From Rubrivivax sp. (lineage in GTDB: Bacteria; Pseudomonadota; Gammaproteobacteria; Burkholderiales; Burkholderiaceae_C), in NCBI GenBank assembly GCA_019635285.1, contig JAHBZS010000027.1, positions 1-61,033 on the forward strand: a DNA stretch of 61,033 nucleotides, written 5' to 3'. A model generated the notes under the pieces. It had not been told where the DNA came from. It was given only the letters and a program-made list of their open reading frames with translations, and ran no database searches. The stretch's first letter is position 1; every line of letters begins with the position of its first letter. This document shows positions 17,146 through 24,758 of this stretch, piece after piece. The position numbers were made by a program, and so were the translations under genes.

Positions 17146-17913
17146 TCACGAGACCCGGGCGTCCTTCGGCACCAGCCAGAGCTCGAGCAGCAGCACCAGC
17201 CCATACAGCAGCATGCCCAGCAGCGTGATCAGGATCACCGCCATGAACATCGCCGGTGTGTCCAGGGTCACCTGCACCTGCAGCATCAGGTAGCCCAGGC
17301 CGCGGTCGGAGCCGAGGAATTCGCCGACCACGGCGCCGGCCACCGCCAGGATGGCCGCCACCTTCATGCCGGCAAAGACGTAAGGCAAGGCGCCGGGCAA
17401 CTGGATCTTGGTGAACAGCTGCCAGCGCGAGCCCTTCAGCGAACGCACCAGGTCCAGCAGGTCGGGCTCGACCTCGCGCAGACCACGCGCCGTGGTCAGC
17501 AGGATCGGGAACACGGCGATCGAGAACGCCATCATCGCGTTGGGGAAGACGCCGTACTTGAACCAGACGATGATCAGCGGCCCCAGCGCCACCTTGGGGA
17601 TCATGTTCAGGGTCACCAGCAGCGGCAGCACCAGCGCTTCCAGCGTCTTCGACCAGGTGAACAGCAGCGCCAGCAGCACGCCCACGCCCAGCGCCAGCGC
17701 ATAGCCGCCGAAGATCTCGGTCGCCGTGACCAGGGTGTTGGCCCACCAGTCGTAGTTGGGCACGAACAGCGCATGCAGCGTGTCGCCCGGCGACGGCATG
17801 ACGAACTTGGGCACGTCGCCCAGCCGCACGAACAGGTACCAGGCCAGCAGCAGCAGCAGGTGCGCCAGCACGCCCAGCGCGTACTGCTTGAGTTTGTTGT
17901 CGGAATGGTCCAT
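17146..17913 (-). CDS. ABC transporter permease 2 (SsuC/TauC-like)
   Basis: 255 aa with about six membrane segments. The EAA loop is in LVRSLKGSRWQLFTKIQLPGALPYVFAGMKV. It is similar throughout to permease 1 and is probably a duplicate of it. It lies 12 bp downstream of the DapA-like gene and belongs to a different transcription unit from the ATPase, with its own promoter near 19.0 kb and a different regulator family of operators. No ATPase of its own is present. Confidence 0.93.
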   Translation of the reverse strand: MDHSDNKLKQYALGVLAHLLLLLAWYLFVRLGDVPKFVMPSPGDTLHALFVPNYDWWANTLVTATEIFGGYALALGVGVLLALLFTWSKTLEALVLPLLVTLNMIPKVALGPLIIVWFKYGVFPNAMMAFSIAVFPILLTTARGLREVEPDLLDLVRSLKGSRWQLFTKIQLPGALPYVFAGMKVAAILAVAGAVVGEFLGSDRGLGYLMLQVQVTLDTPAMFMAVILITLLGMLLYGLVLLLELWLVPKDARVS

Positions 17914-17925
17914 GAGGCCTGCGTA

Positions 17926-18987
17926 TCAGTCCAGCCAGCGCGCGAGGTTCTGCGCGACGAAGGCATCGTCGGACAGGTCGGCATGTTCACGGCAGACGCG
18001 GTCGATCTCGGCCGCCTGGCCGGGCGACAGCGTCTCGTCGGGGTCCAGGCACCAGATGCCTTGCAGCAGCCCCTGCCGGCGCAGCACCTCGTGGCAGCCG
18101 GGGATGCAGCCGGCAAAGCCGTGGGCCACGTCGAAGAAGGCGCTGTTGCAGTCGGTGACGCGCGAGTCCAGCGCCAGCAGATCGGCATCGATGCGGCCCG
18201 ATTCGATGGCGGCGTGGATGCGCTGCAGCTGCTCGACGGCGGCTTTAGTCCACACGCTCCAGTGGCCGAGCAGCCCGCCGCGGATGCGCAGCCGCAGCGT
18301 CTCGTCGCCGCGCGTCACGTCGAAGGGCTGCAGCAGGTCGAGCACGATGTGGTCGTCGTTGCCGGTGTACAGCGTGACGCGGTCTTCGGCACGCGCGGCG
18401 GCGACGCCGCGGATGACGTCCAGCGTGCGGTAGCGGTCGAAGGGCGCCATCTTGATGGCGATGACGTTGTCGATGGCGGCGAAGCGCTGCCAGAACTCGG
18501 CCGGCAACGCGATGCCACCCACGGCGGTCTGCAGATAGAAACCCACCAGCGGGATGTGCTCGGCCACCGCCGCGCAGTGCGCCACCAGCGCGTCTACCGA
18601 CGCGCCCTTCATCGCCGCCAGCGACAGCATGCCGGCGTGGTAGCCCAGGCCGCGTGCGGTGTCGGCCTCGGCACAGGCCTGCGCGGTGGGCCCGGCGAGC
18701 CCAGCAATCATCACCAACGGGCGCTGCGTCCAGTCGCGCGCGCTGCGCATGGCCATCTCCAGCACCGGCTGGTACAGGCCGACCTCCCGTATGGCGAACT
18801 GCGTGGAATGCACGCCCACCGCCAGCCCGCCGGCGCCGGCATCGACGTAGTAGCGCGTCAGCGCACGCTGGCGCACCGGGTCCAGGCGGCGCGAGGCGTC
18901 CAGCGCCAGCGGATGCGCGGGGATGACGGTGCCGCGTCGCAGCGAAGCGAGAACGTCCTGGGGCAAGTCAGACCAGTGCTTGGGCAT
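17926..18987 (-). CDS. dihydrodipicolinate synthase/N-acetylneuraminate lyase-like TIM barrel
   Basis: 353 aa, longer than the typical 290-310 aa, with a C-terminal extension rich in acidic residues and Cys. The Schiff-base Lys is placed at K179 in NVIAIKMAPFDR, and a Tyr at 151 in GFYLQTAVGG fits the catalytic Tyr. Members cleave or form C-C bonds of 2-oxo acids, or dehydrate sugar acids. It is divergent from the receptor-2 gene and followed by permease 2. The operator in the shared 135-bp gap may control both directions. Confidence 0.85.
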   Translation of the reverse strand: MPKHWSDLPQDVLASLRRGTVIPAHPLALDASRRLDPVRQRALTRYYVDAGAGGLAVGVHSTQFAIREVGLYQPVLEMAMRSARDWTQRPLVMIAGLAGPTAQACAEADTARGLGYHAGMLSLAAMKGASVDALVAHCAAVAEHIPLVGFYLQTAVGGIALPAEFWQRFAAIDNVIAIKMAPFDRYRTLDVIRGVAAARAEDRVTLYTGNDDHIVLDLLQPFDVTRGDETLRLRIRGGLLGHWSVWTKAAVEQLQRIHAAIESGRIDADLLALDSRVTDCNSAFFDVAHGFAGCIPGCHEVLRRQGLLQGIWCLDPDETLSPGQAAEIDRVCREHADLSDDAFVAQNLARWLD

Positions 18988-19064
18988 AGGGGTAATTCAG
19001 TAGCTCCACCCGCGTCGGGCGCCGGATGAAATGGGTTGCCGTTCTCTATACTTTGACTTGCGAA

Positions 19065-19080
19065 ATCACCGGTTGGTGAA
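19065..19080. promoter_or_regulatory. TetR-1 operator, copy 3
   Basis: ATCACC-GGTT-GGTGAA, with one half-site mismatch to the consensus. It lies between the divergent DapA-like and receptor-2 genes. A TTGACT -35 (19053-19058) precedes it on the plus strand, so the operator would cover the spacer and -10 region of the receptor-2 promoter. A TATAGA box for the leftward direction lies close by. Confidence 0.6.
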
Positions 19081-19122
19081 TTTACTTCAACCCTTGCCCG
19101 CATGGCAACAGGAGAGACGCTC

Positions 19123-20115
19123 ATGGTCAAGCACTTCGTCATCGGCGCCGTCGTCGCGGCCGCCAGCCTCGTGTCGCTGTCGGCACACGCCCAGCAGAAG
19201 GTCGACTTCGTGCTCAACTGGGTACCGGGCGGCGACCACGCGCCCTACTACTACGCCAAGAAGATGGGCTGGTACCAGCAGGCCGGCATCGACTTGAACA
19301 TCGAGCCCGGCAAAGGCTCGGCGCTGGCCACGCAGCGCGTCGGCGCGGGCGCCACGCCCATCGGCCTGGCCGACATGGCCGGCGTGCTGGTCGCCAAGGG
19401 CAAGGGCGCCGACACGGTGGCGGTGTTCAACGTCTACGCCAACTCGCCGCAGGGCATGTACTGGCTGAAGAGCTCGGGCATCAAGGGCGTGAAAGACTTC
19501 CCCGGCAAGAAGATCGGCAACCCCGCGGCCGACGGCGCGCGCGTGATGTGGCCGGCGCTGGCCAAGGCCAACGGCATCGACCCGAAGTCGGTGACCTGGG
19601 TGAACATCGACGCCAACGGCAAGCTGGCGGCGCTGAAGGCCAAGTCGATCGACGTGACCACGTCGTTCTACAACATCCACCACATCTTCCAGCGCGAACT
19701 GGGCGACGACATGGGCTTCCTGGCCTGGCGCGACGCGGGGCTCAACCCCTACGGCAACTCGATCATCGTCAACGCCAAGTACTTGGCCGAAAACAAGCCG
19801 CTGGTGGACAAGTTCGTCAAAGTGACGCAGCGTGCCTTCGCGGCCTGCGCCAAGGACCCCAAGCCCTGCGTGCAGGCGCTGATCGACGCCAACGGCGCGC
19901 TGAAGTTCGACAACGAGATGGACAACTGGGCGCTGGTCGAGGTGCTGATGAGCGACAAGTACTCGCGCGAAGTGGCCCTGGGCATCCACGACGACGGCCG
20001 CATGGCCGCAGACTACGAACTGGTGCGCGAGTACATCGGCCTGGACAAGCCCTTCGACGTGAAGACGGTCTACACCAACGAGTTCCTGGATCGTTCGGTG
20101 AAGATGCCGAAGTAG
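19123..20115 (+). CDS. ABC transporter periplasmic substrate-binding protein (NMT1/SsuA-like), receptor 2
   Basis: 330 aa with a signal peptide (GAVVAAASLVSLSAHAQ), then VDFVLNWVPGGDHAPYYYAKKMG, the family start. The ATG at 19123 was chosen over 19102 because GGAGAG lies six bases upstream. It is a homologue of receptor 1 with a different binding cleft sequence. It is transcribed away from the DapA-like and permease-2 genes and shares their operator. It is followed by the palindromic repeat element at 20.2-20.6 kb, not by another gene of its strand. Confidence 0.93.
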   Translation: MVKHFVIGAVVAAASLVSLSAHAQQKVDFVLNWVPGGDHAPYYYAKKMGWYQQAGIDLNIEPGKGSALATQRVGAGATPIGLADMAGVLVAKGKGADTVAVFNVYANSPQGMYWLKSSGIKGVKDFPGKKIGNPAADGARVMWPALAKANGIDPKSVTWVNIDANGKLAALKAKSIDVTTSFYNIHHIFQRELGDDMGFLAWRDAGLNPYGNSIIVNAKYLAENKPLVDKFVKVTQRAFAACAKDPKPCVQALIDANGALKFDNEMDNWALVEVLMSDKYSREVALGIHDDGRMAADYELVREYIGLDKPFDVKTVYTNEFLDRSVKMPK

Positions 20116-20232
20116 GCCTCGGCGCCCGCCTTTGGCGCGGGATGCGGCCGGCGCGCAGTCATCCTGCGCGCGTGCTGGCTGCTGCCGGCGCTTTGCAGCC
20201 CTTGGCTCACTGACTTCTGAGGCTAGCGCGGG

Positions 20233-20335
20233 CCGAGGAGGACGGGCAAGCGCATCCGCTCATGTCCCCCGATCGCGCCGTGCACGGCGCGCTCTCCTCC
20301 TTTACTTCCCGGATGCGCTTGCCCGTCCTCCTCGG
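20233..20335 (+). repeat. 103-bp hairpin unit A
   Basis: A perfect 26-bp stem (20233-20258 with 20310-20335) encloses a 51-nt loop. The loop contains a perfect 18-bp palindrome around GTGCAC (20274-20291), flanked by the conserved single-stranded blocks CTCATGTCCCCCGAT and CTCCTCCTTTACTTCC. Confidence 0.85.
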
Positions 20336-20454
20336 CGGGCGCCTGCATGGTTTTCGCAGCGCCTAGAAACAGCCACGCTTCGCCGCGCGGCAACGCTCAC
20401 GGGAAGGAGGGGCTGTTGTCTTCGGGGCCTCGGCAGTGACATGGCGGTGCCAAG

Positions 20455-20557
20455 CCGAGGCTGGTGGGTGAGCGCATCCGGGAAGTAAAGGAGGAGAGCG
20501 CGCCATTCATGGCGCGATCGGGGGACATGAGCGAATGCGCTCACCCGCCAGCCTCGG
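20455..20557 (-). repeat. 103-bp hairpin unit B
   Basis: Same length and loop blocks as unit A but in reverse orientation. The middle of its stem is different in sequence (CTGGTGGGTGAG-type instead of AGGACGGGCAAG-type) yet still pairs, with two G-T-type mismatches. The inner palindrome encloses ATTCAT instead of GTGCAC. Confidence 0.85.
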
Positions 20558-20639
20558 CTCGCGCAGACCTCAGAAGTCAGTGACCCAAGGACAGCAAAGC
20601 GCCGCAAACAGCCTGTCGCTACGGCCGATGCGATCGAGG

Positions 20640-21680
20640 TCAGTACTTGCCGTCGCGCGTGGAGAAGTGCGTGGGCTTGCCCAGGCTCGGACCGCCGCGG
20701 GACACCCAGTCGGCCACCCAGTCGATCATCGTCGCCAGCGGCACGCGGGGCTCGCCGAACAGCGCCTGCGCCTGCGTGGTGTCTTCCAGCCAGGCGGTGG
20801 GCGCCTCCTGCCCGACCAGCACCGGCGTCTTGCCGAAGCGCCGGCCGAACTCACCGGCCAGCCAGCGCACGCTGGTGTGGCGCGGCCCGGTGATGTTGAT
20901 CGGCGTGGCCGGCGTCGTGCAATGCGCCAGCAGCCGCAGCGACTGCTCGTTGGCATCGCCCTGCCAGATGACGTCGGCATGGCCCATCGTCAGATCCAGC
21001 GGCCGGCCGGCGAAGACCGCGCTGGCCACGTCGTAGAGCACGCCGTAGCGCATGTCGATGGCATAGGACAGCCGCACCAGGCGCCCGGGCGTGCCCCAGG
21101 TGCGCGAGCCGTACTCGAACATGCGCTCGCGGCCGACACAGGAATTGGCGTAGTCGCCGGCCGGCGGCGTGGCCGGCACGGTCTCGGCGGCACCGGGCCC
21201 GTCCACCGGCACGAAGGGGTACACGCAGGCGGTGGAGAAGGCCACGATGCGTGTCTCGCGGAACACGTCGGCCACCGTCATCGGCACGCCCACGTTCATC
21301 ATCCAGGTCAGCGACGCGTTGTCGGCGGCGCCGAACTTGTGGCCGGCCATGAACACCACGTTGCGCACGCCGTCGCGCACGTTGGGCAGCTTGAGCACCG
21401 CCTCGCGGTCCAGCAGGTCGCAGCCGATGCATTCCACGCCCTGCGCCTGCAGCGACGCCCGCGCCCGCGCGTCGCTGAAGCGCGCCACGCCGATGACGCG
21501 CTTGCCCGGCGCGGCGCGCTTGGCCATGCGCGCCAGCGTCGGCCCCATCTTGCCGCCGACACCGATGACCATGATGTCGCCGTCCACCTTCGCCAGGTCG
21601 GCCACCAGCCCCGGCGTGGGCTCGCTCATGAAGTCTTCCAGCGCGTCGACGTCGGCGAAGCGTTGCGGCAGCGCGCTCAC
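20640..21680 (-). CDS. NAD-dependent epimerase/dehydratase-like extended SDR, paralogue 2
   Basis: 346 aa, clearly homologous over its full length to the protein at 10401-11435. It has GVGGKMG at about 40-46 and an active-site segment Y177-ANS-C181 in which the SDR Lys is again Cys. It starts with GTG at 21680; the GTGA overlaps the stop of the MetE-like gene by 4 nt. The N-terminus (ALEDFMSEPTPGLV) aligns with that of paralogue 1, which supports this start. It is under the TetR-1-type operator, whereas paralogue 1 is under the TetR-2-type operator. Confidence 0.86.
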   Translation of the reverse strand: MSALPQRFADVDALEDFMSEPTPGLVADLAKVDGDIMVIGVGGKMGPTLARMAKRAAPGKRVIGVARFSDARARASLQAQGVECIGCDLLDREAVLKLPNVRDGVRNVVFMAGHKFGAADNASLTWMMNVGVPMTVADVFRETRIVAFSTACVYPFVPVDGPGAAETVPATPPAGDYANSCVGRERMFEYGSRTWGTPGRLVRLSYAIDMRYGVLYDVASAVFAGRPLDLTMGHADVIWQGDANEQSLRLLAHCTTPATPINITGPRHTSVRWLAGEFGRRFGKTPVLVGQEAPTAWLEDTTQAQALFGEPRVPLATMIDWVADWVSRGGPSLGKPTHFSTRDGKY

Positions 21681-22681
21681 GATGCGATCCCCTCGAAGCG
21701 GTCGCGGCCCAGCGCCAGCGCGCGCATCTTGGCGTCGGCGATCGAGCGCTTGAGCATCCAGAAGCCGCAGTCCGGGTGGATGTAGCGCACGCGCCCTGCC
21801 CCCAGCACCTTCTCGGCGCGCTCGATGGCGCGGGCCACCTGGTCGGCGCTTTCCACGTCGGTGGCCTTGATGTCGACCACGCCCAGGCCGAAGCCGATCT
21901 CGGGCTTCAGGTCCTTGAAGGCGGCCAGTTCCTCGGGTGGGCGGTGGGCGCATTCCATGACGATGTGGTCGACGTGCAGCGCGTTCAGGTAATTCATCAG
22001 CCGGTCCCAGGTGCCCTTCTGCACCGTCTGGCCGCCGTAGTTGCCGAAGCACAGGTGCACCGCCGGTGTGCCGGGCACGGCGTCGAGCACACGGTTCATC
22101 GACGACGCCGCCCATTCCCACTCCTCGGGGTGGCCCGGCAGGTTGGCCTCGTCGATCTGCACGATGTCGGCGTTCAGATGCTTCACCTGCGCGGCCAGCG
22201 CGTCGGCGATGGCATGCGCCACCTGCGACACGCCGCCGTAATGCCGGTCGATCAGCGTCTTGGCCAGCATGTGCGGGCCGGTCAGCGTGAACTTGAAGGT
22301 CTTCGTCGCCAGCGCCTTGGCACGCGCGCAGGCCAGCGGCAGGTCCAGGCTGCCGTGGCCGATGGGCCCGACCACCGTGCCCGGCGGCCGCGTGCGGAAC
22401 TTCATGCCGCTGCTGGAGCGGTAGGCGATCAGGTCGTCGAAGGAAAAACGCTGCGTGATGCCGTCCATCGGCCGCACGAAGTACTCGATCATGCCGTTGG
22501 TTTCGGGGTGGTTGATGTCGAAGCGGTAGAGCTCGCCGTCGCACACCACGTCGACGCCGCACTGCTCCTGCGTGTCGATGACCACGCGTGTGGCGTCGAT
22601 CAGCGCCTGCTCCGAGGGGTTGGCCACCAGCCAGTCGGGGACCGGGTACGAGCCGACGACGGTGGTCTGGATTCTGGGCAT
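21677..22681 (-). CDS. stand-alone MetE-type (cobalamin-independent methionine synthase C-terminal family) zinc protein
   Basis: 334 aa, only the catalytic barrel of MetE without the N-terminal half. The zinc ligands are all placed: H209 and C211 in VHLCFG, E243 in MECAH and C305 in HPDCGFW. It also has the homocysteine-side QIDEA (about 176-180). Such short proteins transfer methyl groups from folates, corrinoids or other donors; in catabolic clusters some act on methylated substrates. The start at 22681 follows the operator and promoter by 16 bp. It heads a two-gene operon with epimerase 2. Whether homocysteine is the acceptor is unknown. Confidence 0.88.
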   Translation of the reverse strand: MPRIQTTVVGSYPVPDWLVANPSEQALIDATRVVIDTQEQCGVDVVCDGELYRFDINHPETNGMIEYFVRPMDGITQRFSFDDLIAYRSSSGMKFRTRPPGTVVGPIGHGSLDLPLACARAKALATKTFKFTLTGPHMLAKTLIDRHYGGVSQVAHAIADALAAQVKHLNADIVQIDEANLPGHPEEWEWAASSMNRVLDAVPGTPAVHLCFGNYGGQTVQKGTWDRLMNYLNALHVDHIVMECAHRPPEELAAFKDLKPEIGFGLGVVDIKATDVESADQVARAIERAEKVLGAGRVRYIHPDCGFWMLKRSIADAKMRALALGRDRFEGIAS

Positions 22682-22697
22682 GCGCTGCTCCGCTGTG

Positions 22698-22747
22698 TTA
22701 ACCATCTGGTGATGAACCATGCTAGCCAGCGGGGGCGCGACCGTCAA
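22698..22747 (-). promoter_or_regulatory. promoter of the MetE-like operon with TetR-1 operator, copy 4
   Basis: Read on the minus strand: -35 TTGACG (22747-22742), a 17-bp spacer, -10 TAGCAT (22724-22719), then the operator at 22713-22698. On the plus strand the operator reads TTAACC-ATCT-GGTGAT, with two half-site mismatches. The start codon follows 16 bp later. The layout mirrors the divergent promoter at 22776-22823. Confidence 0.65.
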
Positions 22748-22775
22748 TGCCGGGGAGTTCCTACCCTGCAGTGCC

Positions 22776-22823
22776 TTGACTGCAGGCCCGTGGGCGCCGT
22801 ACATTAATTCACCATCTGGATAT
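22776..22823 (+). promoter_or_regulatory. promoter of the hydroxylase operon with TetR-1 operator, copy 5
   Basis: -35 TTGACT (22776-22781), an 18-bp spacer, -10 TACATT (22800-22805), then TTCACC-ATCT-GGATAT (22808-22823). The left half-site is perfect and the right is degenerate, with three mismatches. The start codon is 15 bp downstream. Confidence 0.62.
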
Positions 22824-22838
22824 TAAACAGGATCCGTC

Positions 22839-23582
22839 ATGAAGCTCAGCGATGCCGACCTCGCCCGCTACCGCCATGTCGGACACCTCACCGTGCCGGG
22901 TGTGTTCAGCGCCGAGCGCACGGCGGCGATCGTCGAGGACATCCAGGCCTGGGGCGAACAGTTCCTGGCCGAGTTGCCGGCCGACCAGCGCGCCTGGTAC
23001 GTGGACGGCGGCGTCAAGGCGCGGTCGGTGCTGCGCAAGCTGGACAACCCGCACCACCACCGCAAGGCGGTGCAGGAGCTGGCGCGCGACCCGACGCTGG
23101 TGGGCCTGGTGGAATCGATCGTCGGCCCCGGCGTGTCGGTGTACTTCAGCCAGATCTTCTTCAAGCCGCCCGAAGGCGGCGGCCCGAAGCCGGCGCACCA
23201 GGACAACTACTACTTCGGCCCCAACGACATCGAAGGCGTGGTCACCGCCTGGATCGCGCTGGACGACGCCACGCTGGAAAACGGCTGCCTGTACTTCGGC
23301 GACGGCACCCACCAGGGCCCGGTCTACCCGCACGAGGCGCCGGCCGACGAGCCCTACAACCTGCAGCTGCCGGCCGCCATCCTGGAGCGCCAGCCGATGG
23401 TGCCGGCGCCGGTGATGCGCGGCGGCGTGTCCTTCCATCACGGCAACACCTTCCACCAGTCGGGGCCGAACACCTCGACCCGCTGGCGGCGTGCCTGCGC
23501 GCTGCACTACGTGCACCGCGATACCTTCTTCGAACATCCTGCGCTGCCCTACGACGAGGGACTGAAGCTGCGCGTCTCCTGA
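22839..23582 (+). CDS. phytanoyl-CoA dioxygenase (PhyH)-family Fe(II)/2-oxoglutarate hydroxylase
   Basis: 247 aa. The iron facial triad is visible as H120-x-D122 in AHQDNYYF and H206 in GNTFHQSGPN. Arg217/218 probably binds 2-oxoglutarate. PhyH-family enzymes hydroxylate small substrates such as ectoine or CoA esters, and can cause oxidative demethylation. It is the first gene of a four-gene operon (hydroxylase, Gfo/Idh/MocA, DUF993, isomerase-like) under a TetR-1-type operator. It would perform an O2-dependent step on the imported compound; the substrate is unknown. Confidence 0.87.
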   Translation: MKLSDADLARYRHVGHLTVPGVFSAERTAAIVEDIQAWGEQFLAELPADQRAWYVDGGVKARSVLRKLDNPHHHRKAVQELARDPTLVGLVESIVGPGVSVYFSQIFFKPPEGGGPKPAHQDNYYFGPNDIEGVVTAWIALDDATLENGCLYFGDGTHQGPVYPHEAPADEPYNLQLPAAILERQPMVPAPVMRGGVSFHHGNTFHQSGPNTSTRWRRACALHYVHRDTFFEHPALPYDEGLKLRVS

Positions 23583-23592
23583 GGAAACCGAC

Positions 23593-24756
23593 ATGGCAAC
23601 ACAACGGCTGGGCATCGTGATGAACGGCGTCACCGGACGCATGGGCATGAACCAGCACCTGATCCGCTCGATCGTCGCCATCCGCGACCAGGGCGGCGTG
23701 GTGCTGGCCAACGGCGACACGGTGATGCCGGACCCGCTGCTCATCGGCCGCAACGCCGAGAAGATCGAGGCGCTGGCCCGCGCCCACGGCATCGCCCGCT
23801 TCGGCACCAACCTGGACGCGGCGCTGGACAGCCGCGACGACACGGTGTTCTTCGACGCCGGCACCACGCAGATGCGGCCCACGCTGCTGGCCAAGGCGCT
23901 GCGCGCCGGCAAGCATGTCTATTGCGAGAAGCCCATCGCCACCAACCTGGCCGAGGCCATCGAGGTCTGCAAGCTGGCCCAGGCCTCGGGGCTGAAGCAC
24001 GGCGCGGTGCAGGACAAGCTGTTCCTGCCCGGCTTGCGCAAGCTGGACCTGCTGCGCCGCGCCGGCTTCTTCGGCCGCATGCTCAACGTGCGCATCGACT
24101 TCGGCTACTGGGTCTTCGAAGGCGACCTGCAGCCGATCCAGCGCCCCAGCTGGAACTACCGCGCCGAGGACGGCGGCGGCATGATCCTGGACATGATGTG
24201 CCACTGGCGCTACGTGCTGGACAACCTGTTTGGCGAGGTGCAGTCCATCACCTGCCTGGGCGCGACGCACATCCCGCAGCGCTGGGACGAAGCCGGCAAG
24301 CCCTACGCAGCCACCGCCGACGACGCGGCCTATGCCACGGCGCAGCTCAAGGGCCACAACGGCGAGCCGGTGGTCGCGCAGCTGACCATGAGCTGGGCCA
24401 CGCGCGTGCGCCGCGACGACCTGGTGACCTTCCACGTCGACGGCACGCACGGCTCGGCCGTGGCCGGCCTGCAGGAGTGCCGCGCACAGAGCCGCGTGAC
24501 CACGCCGCGGCCGGTGTGGAACCCCGACGTCAAGCAGACGATGAACTTCTTCGACCAGTGGCAGGAAGTGCCCGACGCACAGACCTACGACAACGGCTTC
24601 AAGATGCAGTGGGAAGCCTTCATCCGCCACGTCGCCGAGAACGCGCCCTACAAATGGACCTTGCCCGAAGGCGCCAAGGGCGTGCAGCTGGTCGAGGCCG
24701 CGCTGCAGAGCTGGCAGGAACGGCGCTGGATCGACGTGCCGGCGCTGGAGGTCTGA
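23593..24756 (+). CDS. Gfo/Idh/MocA-family NAD(P)-dependent oxidoreductase
   Basis: 387 aa. The N-terminal Rossmann domain starts IVMNGVTGRMGMNQHL, and the family's EKP motif is visible in VYCEKPIATN at about residue 115. The C-terminal alpha/beta domain includes WNYRAEDGGGMILDMMCHW, whose GGG..D..H pattern is typical of the catalytic region. The family oxidises one hydroxyl of sugars and cyclitols to a ketone. It lies 10 bp after the hydroxylase and 2 bp before DUF993. It is probably the dehydrogenase of the pathway. Confidence 0.9.
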   Translation: MATQRLGIVMNGVTGRMGMNQHLIRSIVAIRDQGGVVLANGDTVMPDPLLIGRNAEKIEALARAHGIARFGTNLDAALDSRDDTVFFDAGTTQMRPTLLAKALRAGKHVYCEKPIATNLAEAIEVCKLAQASGLKHGAVQDKLFLPGLRKLDLLRRAGFFGRMLNVRIDFGYWVFEGDLQPIQRPSWNYRAEDGGGMILDMMCHWRYVLDNLFGEVQSITCLGATHIPQRWDEAGKPYAATADDAAYATAQLKGHNGEPVVAQLTMSWATRVRRDDLVTFHVDGTHGSAVAGLQECRAQSRVTTPRPVWNPDVKQTMNFFDQWQEVPDAQTYDNGFKMQWEAFIRHVAENAPYKWTLPEGAKGVQLVEAALQSWQERRWIDVPALEV

Positions 24757-24758
24757 AC

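Larger units (their letters stand above)
20177..20613. repeat. palindromic dispersed repeat, copy 1 (two 103-bp hairpins in inverted orientation)
   Basis: This element fills most of the 524-bp gap between two convergent genes. Its ends form an imperfect inverted repeat of about 60 bp, including a shared CACTGACTTCTGAGG. Inside are hairpin A and hairpin B, inverted relative to each other and 119 bp apart. The same element occurs in reverse complement at 54954-55388, including the central 115-120 bp. No transposase-like gene is inside. The short open frames across it read in all directions and look spurious. It resembles a large BIME or a MITE. Confidence 0.85.

Noticed and set aside
20233-20557. 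CRISPR-like or IS-end interpretation of the repeated hairpins
   Set aside because: Only two inverted units per locus, no spacers of uniform size, no cas or transposase gene nearby.
20132-20660. short open frames inside the palindromic repeat (also at 54815-55427)
   Set aside because: They occur on both strands across hairpins, have no ribosome sites and repeat in both copies only because the DNA repeats.
20640-22562. 640-aa minus-strand frame that would fuse a long N-terminal part to epimerase 2
   Set aside because: The N-terminal part is an out-of-frame reading of the MetE-like gene; the real gene starts at the GTG at 21680.
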